Assembly (NCBI GenBank): GCA_016704445.1
Contig: JADJAE010000032.1
Span: 1 to 64,000 of the forward strand
Reading direction: 5' to 3'
DNA length: 64,000 nt
Origin: Deltaproteobacteria bacterium
Lineage (GTDB): Bacteria > Myxococcota_A > Polyangia > Polyangiales > Ga0077539
The position numbers were made by a program, and so were the translations under genes. The notes below the pieces were generated by a model that was not told the origin of the DNA, did no database searches, and saw only the letters and a list, made by a program, of their open reading frames with translations. Below are positions 37,119 to 44,331 of this stretch, piece after piece. Each line of letters begins with the position of its first letter. Position 1 is the first letter of the stretch.

Positions 37119-37814
37119 TCAGCCGACGTCCGCGGCAGGCTCGTCATCGCGAGCCCCCTCGGCGTGGTGCACGTCCGCCAGGTCATCAAAGAACTCGTCC
37201 ATCGGAACGGTCGACCCGCTCAGCGCCAGCGCCGCCGCGACGAGGTGCTTGGTCGCCTCGTACACGCGCAGCCAGTGCTGCCTCGCCGCCTCGAGCCCGG
37301 CGCTGCGCACCTGCCGCAGCCGGACGCGCTGGTCGGCGGCCAGCACCGTGTCGAGGCCGTGCCGCGCCCTGGCGATCTCGTCGCGCCAGTGCCCCTGCTC
37401 GCGCACCGACCCGCCCAGCTCGTCCAGCGATCCGAGCACGTGGTCGAGCGCCGCGAGCAGCCGCTGCGGGCCGCGCTGCGACAGCGTCGACGCCGGCTCC
37501 ACGAAGAACGCCCCGTAGGGGACGCTCCCCGGGCGGTGCGACTCCAGGTGCCGCGCGAAGCGCACGATCACCTCCCGCGCCTCCGCCAGCGGCGCCTCGC
37601 GGGCCATCGTCGCCTCGTGGAGCTCCGGGTCGCCCGAGCGCGCCTGGTGGAGCTGCTGGGCGACGCCGTCCGTCGCCGCTCGCAGCGCCCCGACGGCGAG
37701 GTGCAGCGCGGGGTCGAACTCGCGCAGCCGCCCGGCGAGGTGGTGCGCCACCTGCTCGATCGCATACTCGCCGTAGATCCGTGTCTCGTCGTAGTCGATG
37801 TAGGCGTCGGCCAT
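37119..37814 (-). CDS. Helical protein of unknown function
   Basis: A 231-residue protein with no signal peptide. It is mostly amphipathic helix, rich in His, Arg, Leu and Ala (IEQVAHHLAGRLREF, LLAALDHVLGSLDELGG, RHGLDTVLAADQRVRLRQVR), and ends acidic. Heptad-like spacing in the second half suggests coiled-coil or helical-bundle packing. It is the first gene of the 37814-33900 minus-strand operon. Family not recognised. Confidence 0.65.
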   Translation of the reverse strand: MADAYIDYDETRIYGEYAIEQVAHHLAGRLREFDPALHLAVGALRAATDGVAQQLHQARSGDPELHEATMAREAPLAEAREVIVRFARHLESHRPGSVPYGAFFVEPASTLSQRGPQRLLAALDHVLGSLDELGGSVREQGHWRDEIARARHGLDTVLAADQRVRLRQVRSAGLEAARQHWLRVYEATKHLVAAALALSGSTVPMDEFFDDLADVHHAEGARDDEPAADVG

Positions 37815-38020
37815 GGCGCGGAGGATTCTGCCACCCCGTCGCGCTTGTAAAGAACCCGTATGGGCGAACGCCCTTTCCCCCTCGTTCGACCGCCCTGTAA
37901 GCCCTCGGCGGCGGCGCGCGTTCTCTCCTTCGATGACGACACGACGACCCGACGCCCGCCGCTGCTCCGCGCTTCCGTCGCGACGGGATTGCGCCTATGT
38001 TCGCCGCGAGCTGTTGCCCT

Positions 38021-38605
38021 ATGGTCCTGACCGCGCCCGCCGCCGAGGAGAAGGCCCTCGTCGAGGCCGCCCAGGCCGGCGACGTCGAAGCGATCCGCAT
38101 GCTCCTCGATCGGGTGTCCCGACCGCTCTACGCGGCGGTGATCCTTCCGCGCATCGGCATCGCCGCGGACGCCGAGGACATCCTCCGCGAGACGCTGCTG
38201 CGCGCCATCGACCGGCTCCACACCTTCCACTGGACCGGCGCGGGCTTCTTCCCCTGGCTGCGGCAGATCGCCATCCACCAGGTGATCGACCACGTGCGCC
38301 GGGTGCAGCGCCGCACCCGCCTCGAGGAGCGCTTCGAGCGGCAGGCCGCGGACGTGATGCCCCTGCACCACGCCGGGGCCGAGGAGGCGCTCATCGACCA
38401 GCAGGAGCGGGCCCTCTCGCTCAAGACCATGAGCGTCGCGATGGACGCCCTCAATGACCGGTACCGCGCGGCGATCACCCTGCGGCTGCTGGAGGAGAGG
38501 AGCCGAGAGGAGTGCGCCGAGGCGCTCGGCGTGACGCTCGGTAACTTCGACGTGATCCTGCACCGCGCGTTGGCTGCGCTAAGAAAGGCCTATGGTGTGC
38601 GATGA
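38021..38605 (+). CDS. Sigma-70 family (ECF-like) RNA polymerase sigma factor
   Basis: A 194-residue alternative sigma factor with regions 2 and 4 only. Region 2 has DAEDILRETLLRAID and FPWLRQIAIHQVIDHVRR. Region 4 has LNDRYRAAITLRLLEERSREECAEALGVTLGN followed by a recognition helix ending LRKAYG. ATG 38021 is taken; an ATG at 37997 in frame is possible. It overlaps the next gene by 4 bases (ATGA), and that gene encodes the likely anti-sigma factor. Confidence 0.92.
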   Translation: MVLTAPAAEEKALVEAAQAGDVEAIRMLLDRVSRPLYAAVILPRIGIAADAEDILRETLLRAIDRLHTFHWTGAGFFPWLRQIAIHQVIDHVRRVQRRTRLEERFERQAADVMPLHHAGAEEALIDQQERALSLKTMSVAMDALNDRYRAAITLRLLEERSREECAEALGVTLGNFDVILHRALAALRKAYGVR

Positions 38606-39099
38606 GCGCTCCTGACGAACGCTGGAACCCTGACGACGGCCCCGCCCCCACGGACGAAGAGCGCGCCGATGCGGCCCGGCTGTCCGACGCCCTCGCCCGC
38701 CCCGTCGCCCCCGAAGACCCCGCGCTCCGCGAGCTGGTCGCCGTCGCGAAGCGGGTGCACGCCACGGCCCACCCCGCCCGCGACGAGCATCGGGCGGTGG
38801 TCGATCGCGTCACCCGCCAGGTGCTCGCCCCCTCACACTCGCTAAGCTCCCCGGCGCGAGGCCTCGTGCGGCGCCTCTGGCCCTTCGCGGTCGCCGCGGC
38901 GGCCGTGCTCGTGGTGGGCGTGTCCGTGGGGCGTGCGAAGCCCGACGCGTCGCACCCCGCGCCCAGCATCTCTCGCGACGTCGACGACGTGCTGCGCGCC
39001 CCGGTGCGCCCGGGCTCGGCCTCGACGGCAGCAACGCAGGTCTACGACGCGCGGCTCAGCGCGTGGCGAGAGATCTACCTGAGCCGGGGTTCGCGATGA
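38602..39099 (+). CDS. Candidate membrane-anchored anti-sigma factor
   Basis: A 165-residue single-pass protein. The N-terminal part of about 100 residues is cytoplasmic (acidic, Pro-rich start, then a helical HATAHPARDEHRAVVDRV segment with a HxxxH-type spacing). One membrane helix (LWPFAVAAAAVLVVGVSVG) and a short external tail follow. Its position directly after, and overlapping, the sigma gene supports the role. No CxxC zinc motif (ZAS) is present, so it would be an atypical anti-sigma. It overlaps the next lipoprotein gene by 4 bases (ATGA). Confidence 0.65.
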   Translation: MSAPDERWNPDDGPAPTDEERADAARLSDALARPVAPEDPALRELVAVAKRVHATAHPARDEHRAVVDRVTRQVLAPSHSLSSPARGLVRRLWPFAVAAAAVLVVGVSVGRAKPDASHPAPSISRDVDDVLRAPVRPGSASTAATQVYDARLSAWREIYLSRGSR

Positions 39100-39638
39100 G
39101 CCTGCGCTTCCTCCAGGCGGTCGCCCTCGGGGTGGCGCTGCTCTCGGGCTGCGCCAGCCAGCCGACGGGCCGGGGCGAGGCTCCCTCCAACGAGGCGGTG
39201 ATGGCCGTGCTCGGCACCGTGCGAGCGCTCCACCACGAGGCCGACGTGTTCGAGAGCGCCGGGGACTTCGAGCGCGCTTCGGACGCCGTTCGACGCATCC
39301 TCGCGCTGCAGTACCCGCGCAACATGGCCGAGGCGGAAGACCTGCGCGCCGACGCCTACGGACGCCTCGCGGAGCTCGCCCTCCGCCGAGCCGCTCCCGA
39401 CGAGGCGCTCTCCCTGGCCGACACCGGGCTGCGCGACACCCATCGCGAGAGCGTGCTCCGGGCGCGGCTGATGATGGTCCGGGGGCAGAGCCTCGGGGCG
39501 CTGGCCGACCGGGCCCACGCAGCGGCGGACGAGCTCGGCGCCCGCCGACTTCGCGAGCAGGCCGTGGAGGCGCTCGAGGCCTCCATCGCGCTCAACCAGC
39601 GGCTGCTCCAGCGGCTCGCAGACGGGGGAGCACCTTGA
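39096..39638 (+). CDS. Lipoprotein with helical repeats
   Basis: A 180-residue lipoprotein with lipobox LLSGCASQ. It has tetratricopeptide-like helix pairs (AVLGTVRALHHEADVFESAG, AEDLRADAYGRLAELALRRA, RLREQAVEALEASIALNQ). The start ATG overlaps the stop of the anti-sigma gene, and its end overlaps the next gene. Probably part of an envelope unit controlled by the upstream sigma factor. Confidence 0.75.
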   Translation: MSLRFLQAVALGVALLSGCASQPTGRGEAPSNEAVMAVLGTVRALHHEADVFESAGDFERASDAVRRILALQYPRNMAEAEDLRADAYGRLAELALRRAAPDEALSLADTGLRDTHRESVLRARLMMVRGQSLGALADRAHAAADELGARRLREQAVEALEASIALNQRLLQRLADGGAP

Positions 39639-40225
39639 GGCGCACGGCAAGCGCGGTACTCGCCGCGGGTCTCCTGGGCCTCGGCTGCGCGGCCTCCCCG
39701 GCGTACCGCGGAGCGGCGCCGTACAGCCGGACGGTGACCGTCGCGTCTACGCCTTCCGAGCCCTCGACCACGGAGTCCTCCACAGGCTACGCGCAGCCCC
39801 CCTCGACCGCGCCTCGCCCTGCGCGGGTCGATCGCCCGGCGGCTACCGTCGACCTCGACCGCGAGCCCGTGCAGCCCGCGCCTCCGGCCGCGCAACCGGG
39901 GAGCGTGACCGTCCAGAGCCTCAGCGAGTCGCCTGCCTCCTCCGTTCAGGGCGGAGCCGCCACCGACGATGGCGAGCGCACGGTGCGCGAGGCGCGCATC
40001 GGGGCGCAGGTGCAGCGCATCCGAGAGGAGCAGATCCGCCTCGCCTCCAACCCCGGCATCTGCCACGACGTGTGCTTCGCGGCGGGCTCGATCTGCCTCG
40101 CCGCGCAGGAGGTCTGCCGCCTCACCGGGGACTCCGACGCCCGCTGCGCGCGAGCCCGCGGCGCCTGCGCGGATGCCGGCCGGCAGCGCGATGGCTCGTG
40201 CCCGGTCTGTCCCCCGACGCGGTGA
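39635..40225 (+). CDS. Lipoprotein with a C-terminal Cys-rich domain
   Basis: A 196-residue lipoprotein starting at TTG (overlap TTGA with the previous stop). The lipobox is LGLGCAAS. A low-complexity Pro/Ser/Ala region covers about 30-110. The C-terminal 70 residues hold eight or so Cys (ICHDVCFAAGSICLAAQEVC, then CARARGAC and CPVCPP), suggesting a small disulfide-bonded domain. No known family seen. Confidence 0.7.
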   Translation: MRRTASAVLAAGLLGLGCAASPAYRGAAPYSRTVTVASTPSEPSTTESSTGYAQPPSTAPRPARVDRPAATVDLDREPVQPAPPAAQPGSVTVQSLSESPASSVQGGAATDDGERTVREARIGAQVQRIREEQIRLASNPGICHDVCFAAGSICLAAQEVCRLTGDSDARCARARGACADAGRQRDGSCPVCPPTR

Positions 40226-40259
40226 GCAGCCGGGAGGCCGCGTGCTAGCGTGGCCAGTC

Positions 40260-41078
40260 ATGAGTCGCGCGCCTGCCTTCGCCTCGGTCGTCGCGGTTTC
40301 GCTGCTTTCGACCTCCTTCGCGTTCGCGCAGCTTCCACCCTCCGAGGTGCTTCCGCCGACGCCCCCTCGCGCTGCGGCGACCGCTCCCACGACGACGACC
40401 CCACCGGTCACCGCGGCCTCCGTCCTCGCCCCGGTCGCTGGCTGGAACCTCGCTGCCCCCGCTCCGCAGAGGGCGCTCACCCGCGAGCGCCTTCGTCTGC
40501 TCAACCACTCGCTCCTCGCGCTACCTGAGCGCAGCCGCTCGGGTCGCATCACCGAAGGGGTCATCAACCTGGCCCTCGGCGGGGGCTTGTTCGCGCTCGG
40601 GTTCCTGTTCTCCTCCGACACCGACGGCGCCTCGCCGCTCAGGACGCTGCTGTGGTTCCAGGGCGGCTACAGCGCGCTCAACGGCGCCGTGGGGCTGGCG
40701 TGGACCCCCGCCCGAGAGCGCCTCCCGCCGGTGTACGGCGCGATGCCCATGCGCACCGGGCCGCAGCGCCGGGCGAGGCTCCAGTACGGCGAGGAGGCGC
40801 TCGACGAGATGGCCCGAGACAGCCGTCTACGCCGCACCCTCACCGGCGTCGGGAGCGCGGTGCTGGGCCTTGGCACCCTCACGATCCTCTACCGCGACCA
40901 GATCTTCGACAACGCCGCGATGCCCGAACCCACGGAGTTCAACTACCTGATCATCGGGCTGTCGCTGGTGGGCGTGGCAGCCAACGTGATCACGGTCTTC
41001 TCGCAGACCGAGGAGGAGCGCATCCGGGCGAACTACCGCCAGGAGCTTCAACTGCTGCGCGAGAGCGGCGAGGAGTGA
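40260..41078 (+). CDS. Exported membrane protein of unknown function
   Basis: A 272-residue protein. A signal peptide (SVVAVSLLSTSFAFAQ) and a Pro/Thr-rich linker are followed by several hydrophobic segments (EGVINLALGGGLFALGFLF, TGVGSAVLGLGTLTILY, NYLIIGLSLVGVAANVITVF). It lies 34 bases after the lipoprotein in the sigma-factor operon, so it is the last probable member. Function not recognised. Confidence 0.7.
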   Translation: MSRAPAFASVVAVSLLSTSFAFAQLPPSEVLPPTPPRAAATAPTTTTPPVTAASVLAPVAGWNLAAPAPQRALTRERLRLLNHSLLALPERSRSGRITEGVINLALGGGLFALGFLFSSDTDGASPLRTLLWFQGGYSALNGAVGLAWTPARERLPPVYGAMPMRTGPQRRARLQYGEEALDEMARDSRLRRTLTGVGSAVLGLGTLTILYRDQIFDNAAMPEPTEFNYLIIGLSLVGVAANVITVFSQTEEERIRANYRQELQLLRESGEE

Positions 41079-41093
41079 CGGGAGACCCGGGGC

Positions 41094-42392
41094 TCAGGGA
41101 GCGGGGGCCGCGGGACGGGCGGGAGCCGCAGGGCGGGCGGGGGCCGCGGGGCGGGGGCGGACACCGGGGCGGGCGGGCGCTGCGGTGGTGGTCGCGCACG
41201 CGGGGATGAGCGAGAGCGCGATCCCCTCGTCGGTGGACATGCCCTCACCGTCGAGCGCGGCGTAGGCGTCGATGCGGAGGCAGGAGCGGGGCGTCACCGC
41301 GGGCTCGTCGGTAGCCATCGCCTGGGTGTGGGCCTGCGTCGCCTCGGCGGAGGCCGTGAAGGGCCGGGCGGTGGTCACGCTGGTGCAGCCGATGATGGCG
41401 CTCCAGCGGGTGCCGAGAGGCTGCGAGGGGATGACGCAGGCGTTGGGGTCGACCGCCTCGGGCGCGGCGTTCTCGTCCTCTTCGGCGCCCATCACCATGG
41501 CCTCGGGGGGCGGGCCGTACAGCTCCGCCGGGGTCTCCTTCGCCCCGGGGAAGGCGACGGCCACGATGGCGCGGAGCTGATCCATGGTCCAGCGCACGGC
41601 GGTCTCCCTCGCCTGCGGATCGGCCGGGTCGGCAGCGGCCTGGTTCTCGAGCTCCCACCACTGGGTCAGGCCGCGATTGCGCATCACGGTGAAGACCTGG
41701 TTGACGTTGCGCTCGGTGCCGACGCGCACCATGTCGAGGTTCAGCGTCGCGCGCCGAGGGAGCGCGCTGCGGCCGGGCACCGGGATGAAGAAGTCCTGGA
41801 CGAAGTCCTTGCGGCAGTGGGACGCGCGGCACTGCGGCGGGGCGTTCTCGAAGGCGGCGCTGAACTCGGGGTTGCCCTGGACGATCTCGCCGACGCCGCG
41901 GCCCCACCCGTTGAGGCCGCCGAAGAGGCGGATCCATCGGTTGAACGAGGCGCGACCCCACATGCGGGTGCGCGAGGCAGCGGCCTGCAGCTCGGCCTCG
42001 CGGCGCTCCCGGTCGACCTGCTCGGCGGCGCGGCGGGCGGCCTCGCCCTCCTGGCGGGTGCGCTCATAGACCGCGAGGCGCTGCCGGGCCTCGTCGACGT
42101 GCGTCCCTGCAGGGAAGGCGCGGAGGTACTCGTTGAGGCCGTCGAGGGAGGCGCGGTGGTCGGCCCAGTAGTCCTCCTCGGTGGCGTTGATGACGGCCTG
42201 CACCTCGGGGCGGAAGCGCCCCTGGGGTTGCGCCTGGAGGTACTCGCTCGCGGCCGCGAGGCGGTCTGACCCTTCGGCGGCGTAGCGGAAATTCCGGTAG
42301 GCGGTGTAGTCCGCGCGGGACGCCACCACGCGGCAGCCCGCGACGGTGATCGCCGCGATCGCCACCGCCCTCAACGTGTCTCTGGAACGCAT
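41094..42392 (-). CDS. Lipoprotein of unknown function with helical and Pro/Ala-rich parts
   Basis: A 432-residue lipoprotein (lipobox TVAGCRV). The N-terminal half has helical, TPR-like segments (YAAEGSDRLAAASEYLQ, LDGLNEYLRAFPAGTHVDEARQRL) and a coiled-coil stretch rich in Arg/Glu. The middle contains WGRASFNRWIRLFGGLNGWG and Cys in PPQCRASHCRKD. The C-terminus is a run of PAAPAR repeats. It is downstream of the gene at 42949-42422 in the same orientation. Family not recognised. Confidence 0.7.
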   Translation of the reverse strand: MRSRDTLRAVAIAAITVAGCRVVASRADYTAYRNFRYAAEGSDRLAAASEYLQAQPQGRFRPEVQAVINATEEDYWADHRASLDGLNEYLRAFPAGTHVDEARQRLAVYERTRQEGEAARRAAEQVDRERREAELQAAASRTRMWGRASFNRWIRLFGGLNGWGRGVGEIVQGNPEFSAAFENAPPQCRASHCRKDFVQDFFIPVPGRSALPRRATLNLDMVRVGTERNVNQVFTVMRNRGLTQWWELENQAAADPADPQARETAVRWTMDQLRAIVAVAFPGAKETPAELYGPPPEAMVMGAEEDENAAPEAVDPNACVIPSQPLGTRWSAIIGCTSVTTARPFTASAEATQAHTQAMATDEPAVTPRSCLRIDAYAALDGEGMSTDEGIALSLIPACATTTAAPARPGVRPRPAAPARPAAPARPAAPAP

Positions 42393-42421
42393 GTCTCTGG
42401 ACCTCTGTTGCTACGACGATT

Positions 42422-42949
42422 TCAGGGCGCGCCGGTGCACGTGCCGACATCGCGGCAGAGGGCGGTGCACGAGTTGGGCGGGTTGCGGATGACGTCCGGC
42501 AGGCTGTTGCAGGAGGTCTCCTCGATGGCGTGACCGCACGCCGTGATGTCGCCCTGGAACGCTCCGCAGAACTCCCCCTGGTAGGTGGAGCACGAGTGGG
42601 GGCAGGCGTTGGTGCCGAAGAGGTCTTGCCGGATGTTGCCGCGCACGCACTGGATGAACGCGGAGTCGGAGTCGTTGACGCAGTCGGGCCCCGCGCCGGA
42701 GATCGAGCGGCAGAGCACGCCGCACTCGCGCAGCCGGAAGCAGATGTGCGAGCACATGCCCTGGTCGAAGTAGTCGTACTCCGCCTCGGACTGGGTGCCG
42801 GGGATGTCGACGTTGGCGTTCTCGCTGCCGCAGCCGCCGATGTCGCCGGGGGTCGGCGCGGCGATGAACGCCGTCGAGATCGCGAGGACGGCCAGCGCCG
42901 TCCAGCGGGGGCGCCGCGGCGCCGGGGAGGAGTTGAGCTGGGCCGTCAC
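42422..42949 (-). CDS. Cys-rich exported protein (lipoprotein-like)
   Basis: A 175-residue protein starting at GTG inside the stop of the upstream gene (GTGA). The N-terminal hydrophobic region is long, with GDIGGCGSE as a possible processing site. The mature part has about 17 Cys in a pattern (MCSHICFRLRECGVLCRS; FIQCVRGNIRQDLF; CPHSCSTYQGEFCGAF; SCTALCRDVGTC), giving four repeats of an about 35-residue disulfide module. It is similar in style to the Cys-rich protein at 60364. Family unknown. Confidence 0.7.
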   Translation of the reverse strand: MTAQLNSSPAPRRPRWTALAVLAISTAFIAAPTPGDIGGCGSENANVDIPGTQSEAEYDYFDQGMCSHICFRLRECGVLCRSISGAGPDCVNDSDSAFIQCVRGNIRQDLFGTNACPHSCSTYQGEFCGAFQGDITACGHAIEETSCNSLPDVIRNPPNSCTALCRDVGTCTGAP

Positions 42950-43628
42950 GGGAGCACCTCGTAGTCCACCAGGATGCCGAGGCCGCCGCCGATGATCGGG
43001 TAGATCGAGCCGCCGTTGCCCAGGTACAGGTCGAAGATGGCCTCGGCGGTGATCGCGAGGCCCGAGCGGATGTAGAACGCGCCGCCCACCGCGGCCTCGA
43101 AGCCCACCGAGAGCTCGGGGCAGTACCCCCAGCCCGGCGGGTACACCACGCTGCGGTTGGGGGCGATGCCGCCGCCCACCCACTGCGAGTTGCCCATCGG
43201 GACCTCCAGTGCTGCGGGGCGCTGGCAGGCGCCGCGGGTGATCAGCAGCGGGACGTCGATGCGAGCGTGCGCGGCCACGGCGCTGGTGAAGCGGCGGTAG
43301 ATCTGCACGCCGGGCTGGACAGCGAACTGCGCGCCGTTGCGGTCCATCCCCCTTGAAGGCCGAGCGACGGGCCAAGCAGGAAATTCCCCACGTGCAGGAA
43401 CGCGTAGGTCCCCTGGACGAGCACCGAGGGCGGCGACAGCACGCCGTAGGAGAACGGGTCGCGCAGACGCGCTCCGATGCCGAACTCCGCACGAAGCAGG
43501 ATGTGGCGTTCGTTGGGCTGCACCGTCCATCCGCTGGACGGCGCCGGGGGATCGCCGAGCTCTTGCGCAGCGGCGGGAACAGCAGCCAGGACGAGCCCGA
43601 CCGTGAAGAGGAAAGCGCGCGTTTTCAC
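42946..43628 (-). CDS. Outer-membrane-like beta-barrel protein (one frameshift)
   Basis: About 227 residues after correction, starting GTG 43628 with a signal peptide ending AAAQE. The N-terminal strand-rich part (HILLRAEFGIGARLRDPF, GNFLLGPSLGLQGG) is followed by a shift in the GGGGG run near 43350, where one G must be added. It then continues MDRNGAQFAVQPGVQIYRRF, and ends with alternating strands (GAFYIRSGLAITAEAIFDLY, IIGGGLGILVDYEV). The alternating polar/hydrophobic pattern suggests an outer-membrane barrel. It overlaps the next gene by 4 bases. Confidence 0.7.
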
Positions 43629-43679
43629 CGTGCGCGCATGGTAGACACGGCCCCGCGCCCATCGTCAACGGAGCAGTGA

Positions 43680-44324
43680 GTGCCCGCGAGCAAGACTCCC
43701 ACCCAGTGGTCCTTCGGCCTCCTCGTGCTCGCGTGCGCTGCCGCGTCGGGATGCCCCTCCTCGCCCCCCGCGACCGTCGACGCCGCGGCGGTCGTCCGAC
43801 CCGCGACACCTGATGCCGGCGCTCGCGCGCGTTCGCGTCGCAGGCGTCGACGACGCCCCGCTGCCGCACAGGCGCCGGGCGCCCACGTCGCGCAGAACGA
43901 TCCGGCGGAGGCGCTCGAGGACGAAGGTCCGGCACCGCCGAGGCCGCGCGTGACCGAGACCGGTCCGGTGCTGCCCGAAGACCTCGGGCCGCCGCCCTCG
44001 CAGGAGCTCGACATGACCCAAGGGGGAGCGGGCGGTCCGATGGGCCTCGAGCCCTCGCAGATCCGCCGGGCGATGGACCCGCTGCTGCCTCGGATGTCGG
44101 CCTGCGCCGAGGCCACGACGGACGAGTCCGGTCGCGGTCCTCGCGGCCGGGTGGGCGTTCGTCTGCGTGTGCACGGCGACGGTCGGCCCGTCGCGGCGCG
44201 CGTGAGCGGCGGGGGCGGCACCGCGGAGTTCGTGATGTGCGTCCGCCGGGTGGTGGCGTCCGCGCGCTTCGACCACTTCGCCGGCCCCGACGTCTTCGCG
44301 ACGTGGGGCTTCGACGTGGACTGA
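43680..44324 (+). CDS. Lipoprotein with an AgmX/TonB-like C-terminal domain
   Basis: A 214-residue lipoprotein with GTG start and lipobox AASGCPS. A basic, Arg/Ala-rich and then acidic/Pro linker covers about 35-110. The last 90 residues have the repeat seen in many myxobacterial AgmX/PglI-type tails (IRRAMDPLLPRMSACAEAT, then VGVRLRVHGDGRPVAARVSGG, then CVRRVVASARFDHF). It may bind other envelope proteins. The domain assignment is by resemblance. Confidence 0.65.
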   Translation: MPASKTPTQWSFGLLVLACAAASGCPSSPPATVDAAAVVRPATPDAGARARSRRRRRRRPAAAQAPGAHVAQNDPAEALEDEGPAPPRPRVTETGPVLPEDLGPPPSQELDMTQGGAGGPMGLEPSQIRRAMDPLLPRMSACAEATTDESGRGPRGRVGVRLRVHGDGRPVAARVSGGGGTAEFVMCVRRVVASARFDHFAGPDVFATWGFDVD

Positions 44325-44331
44325 ACCGCGC

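Noticed and set aside
37815..38020. Possible RNA gene in the gap before the sigma factor
   Set aside because: Only a short dyad (GCGAACG with CGTTCG) was seen; no tRNA arms or conserved RNA motif.
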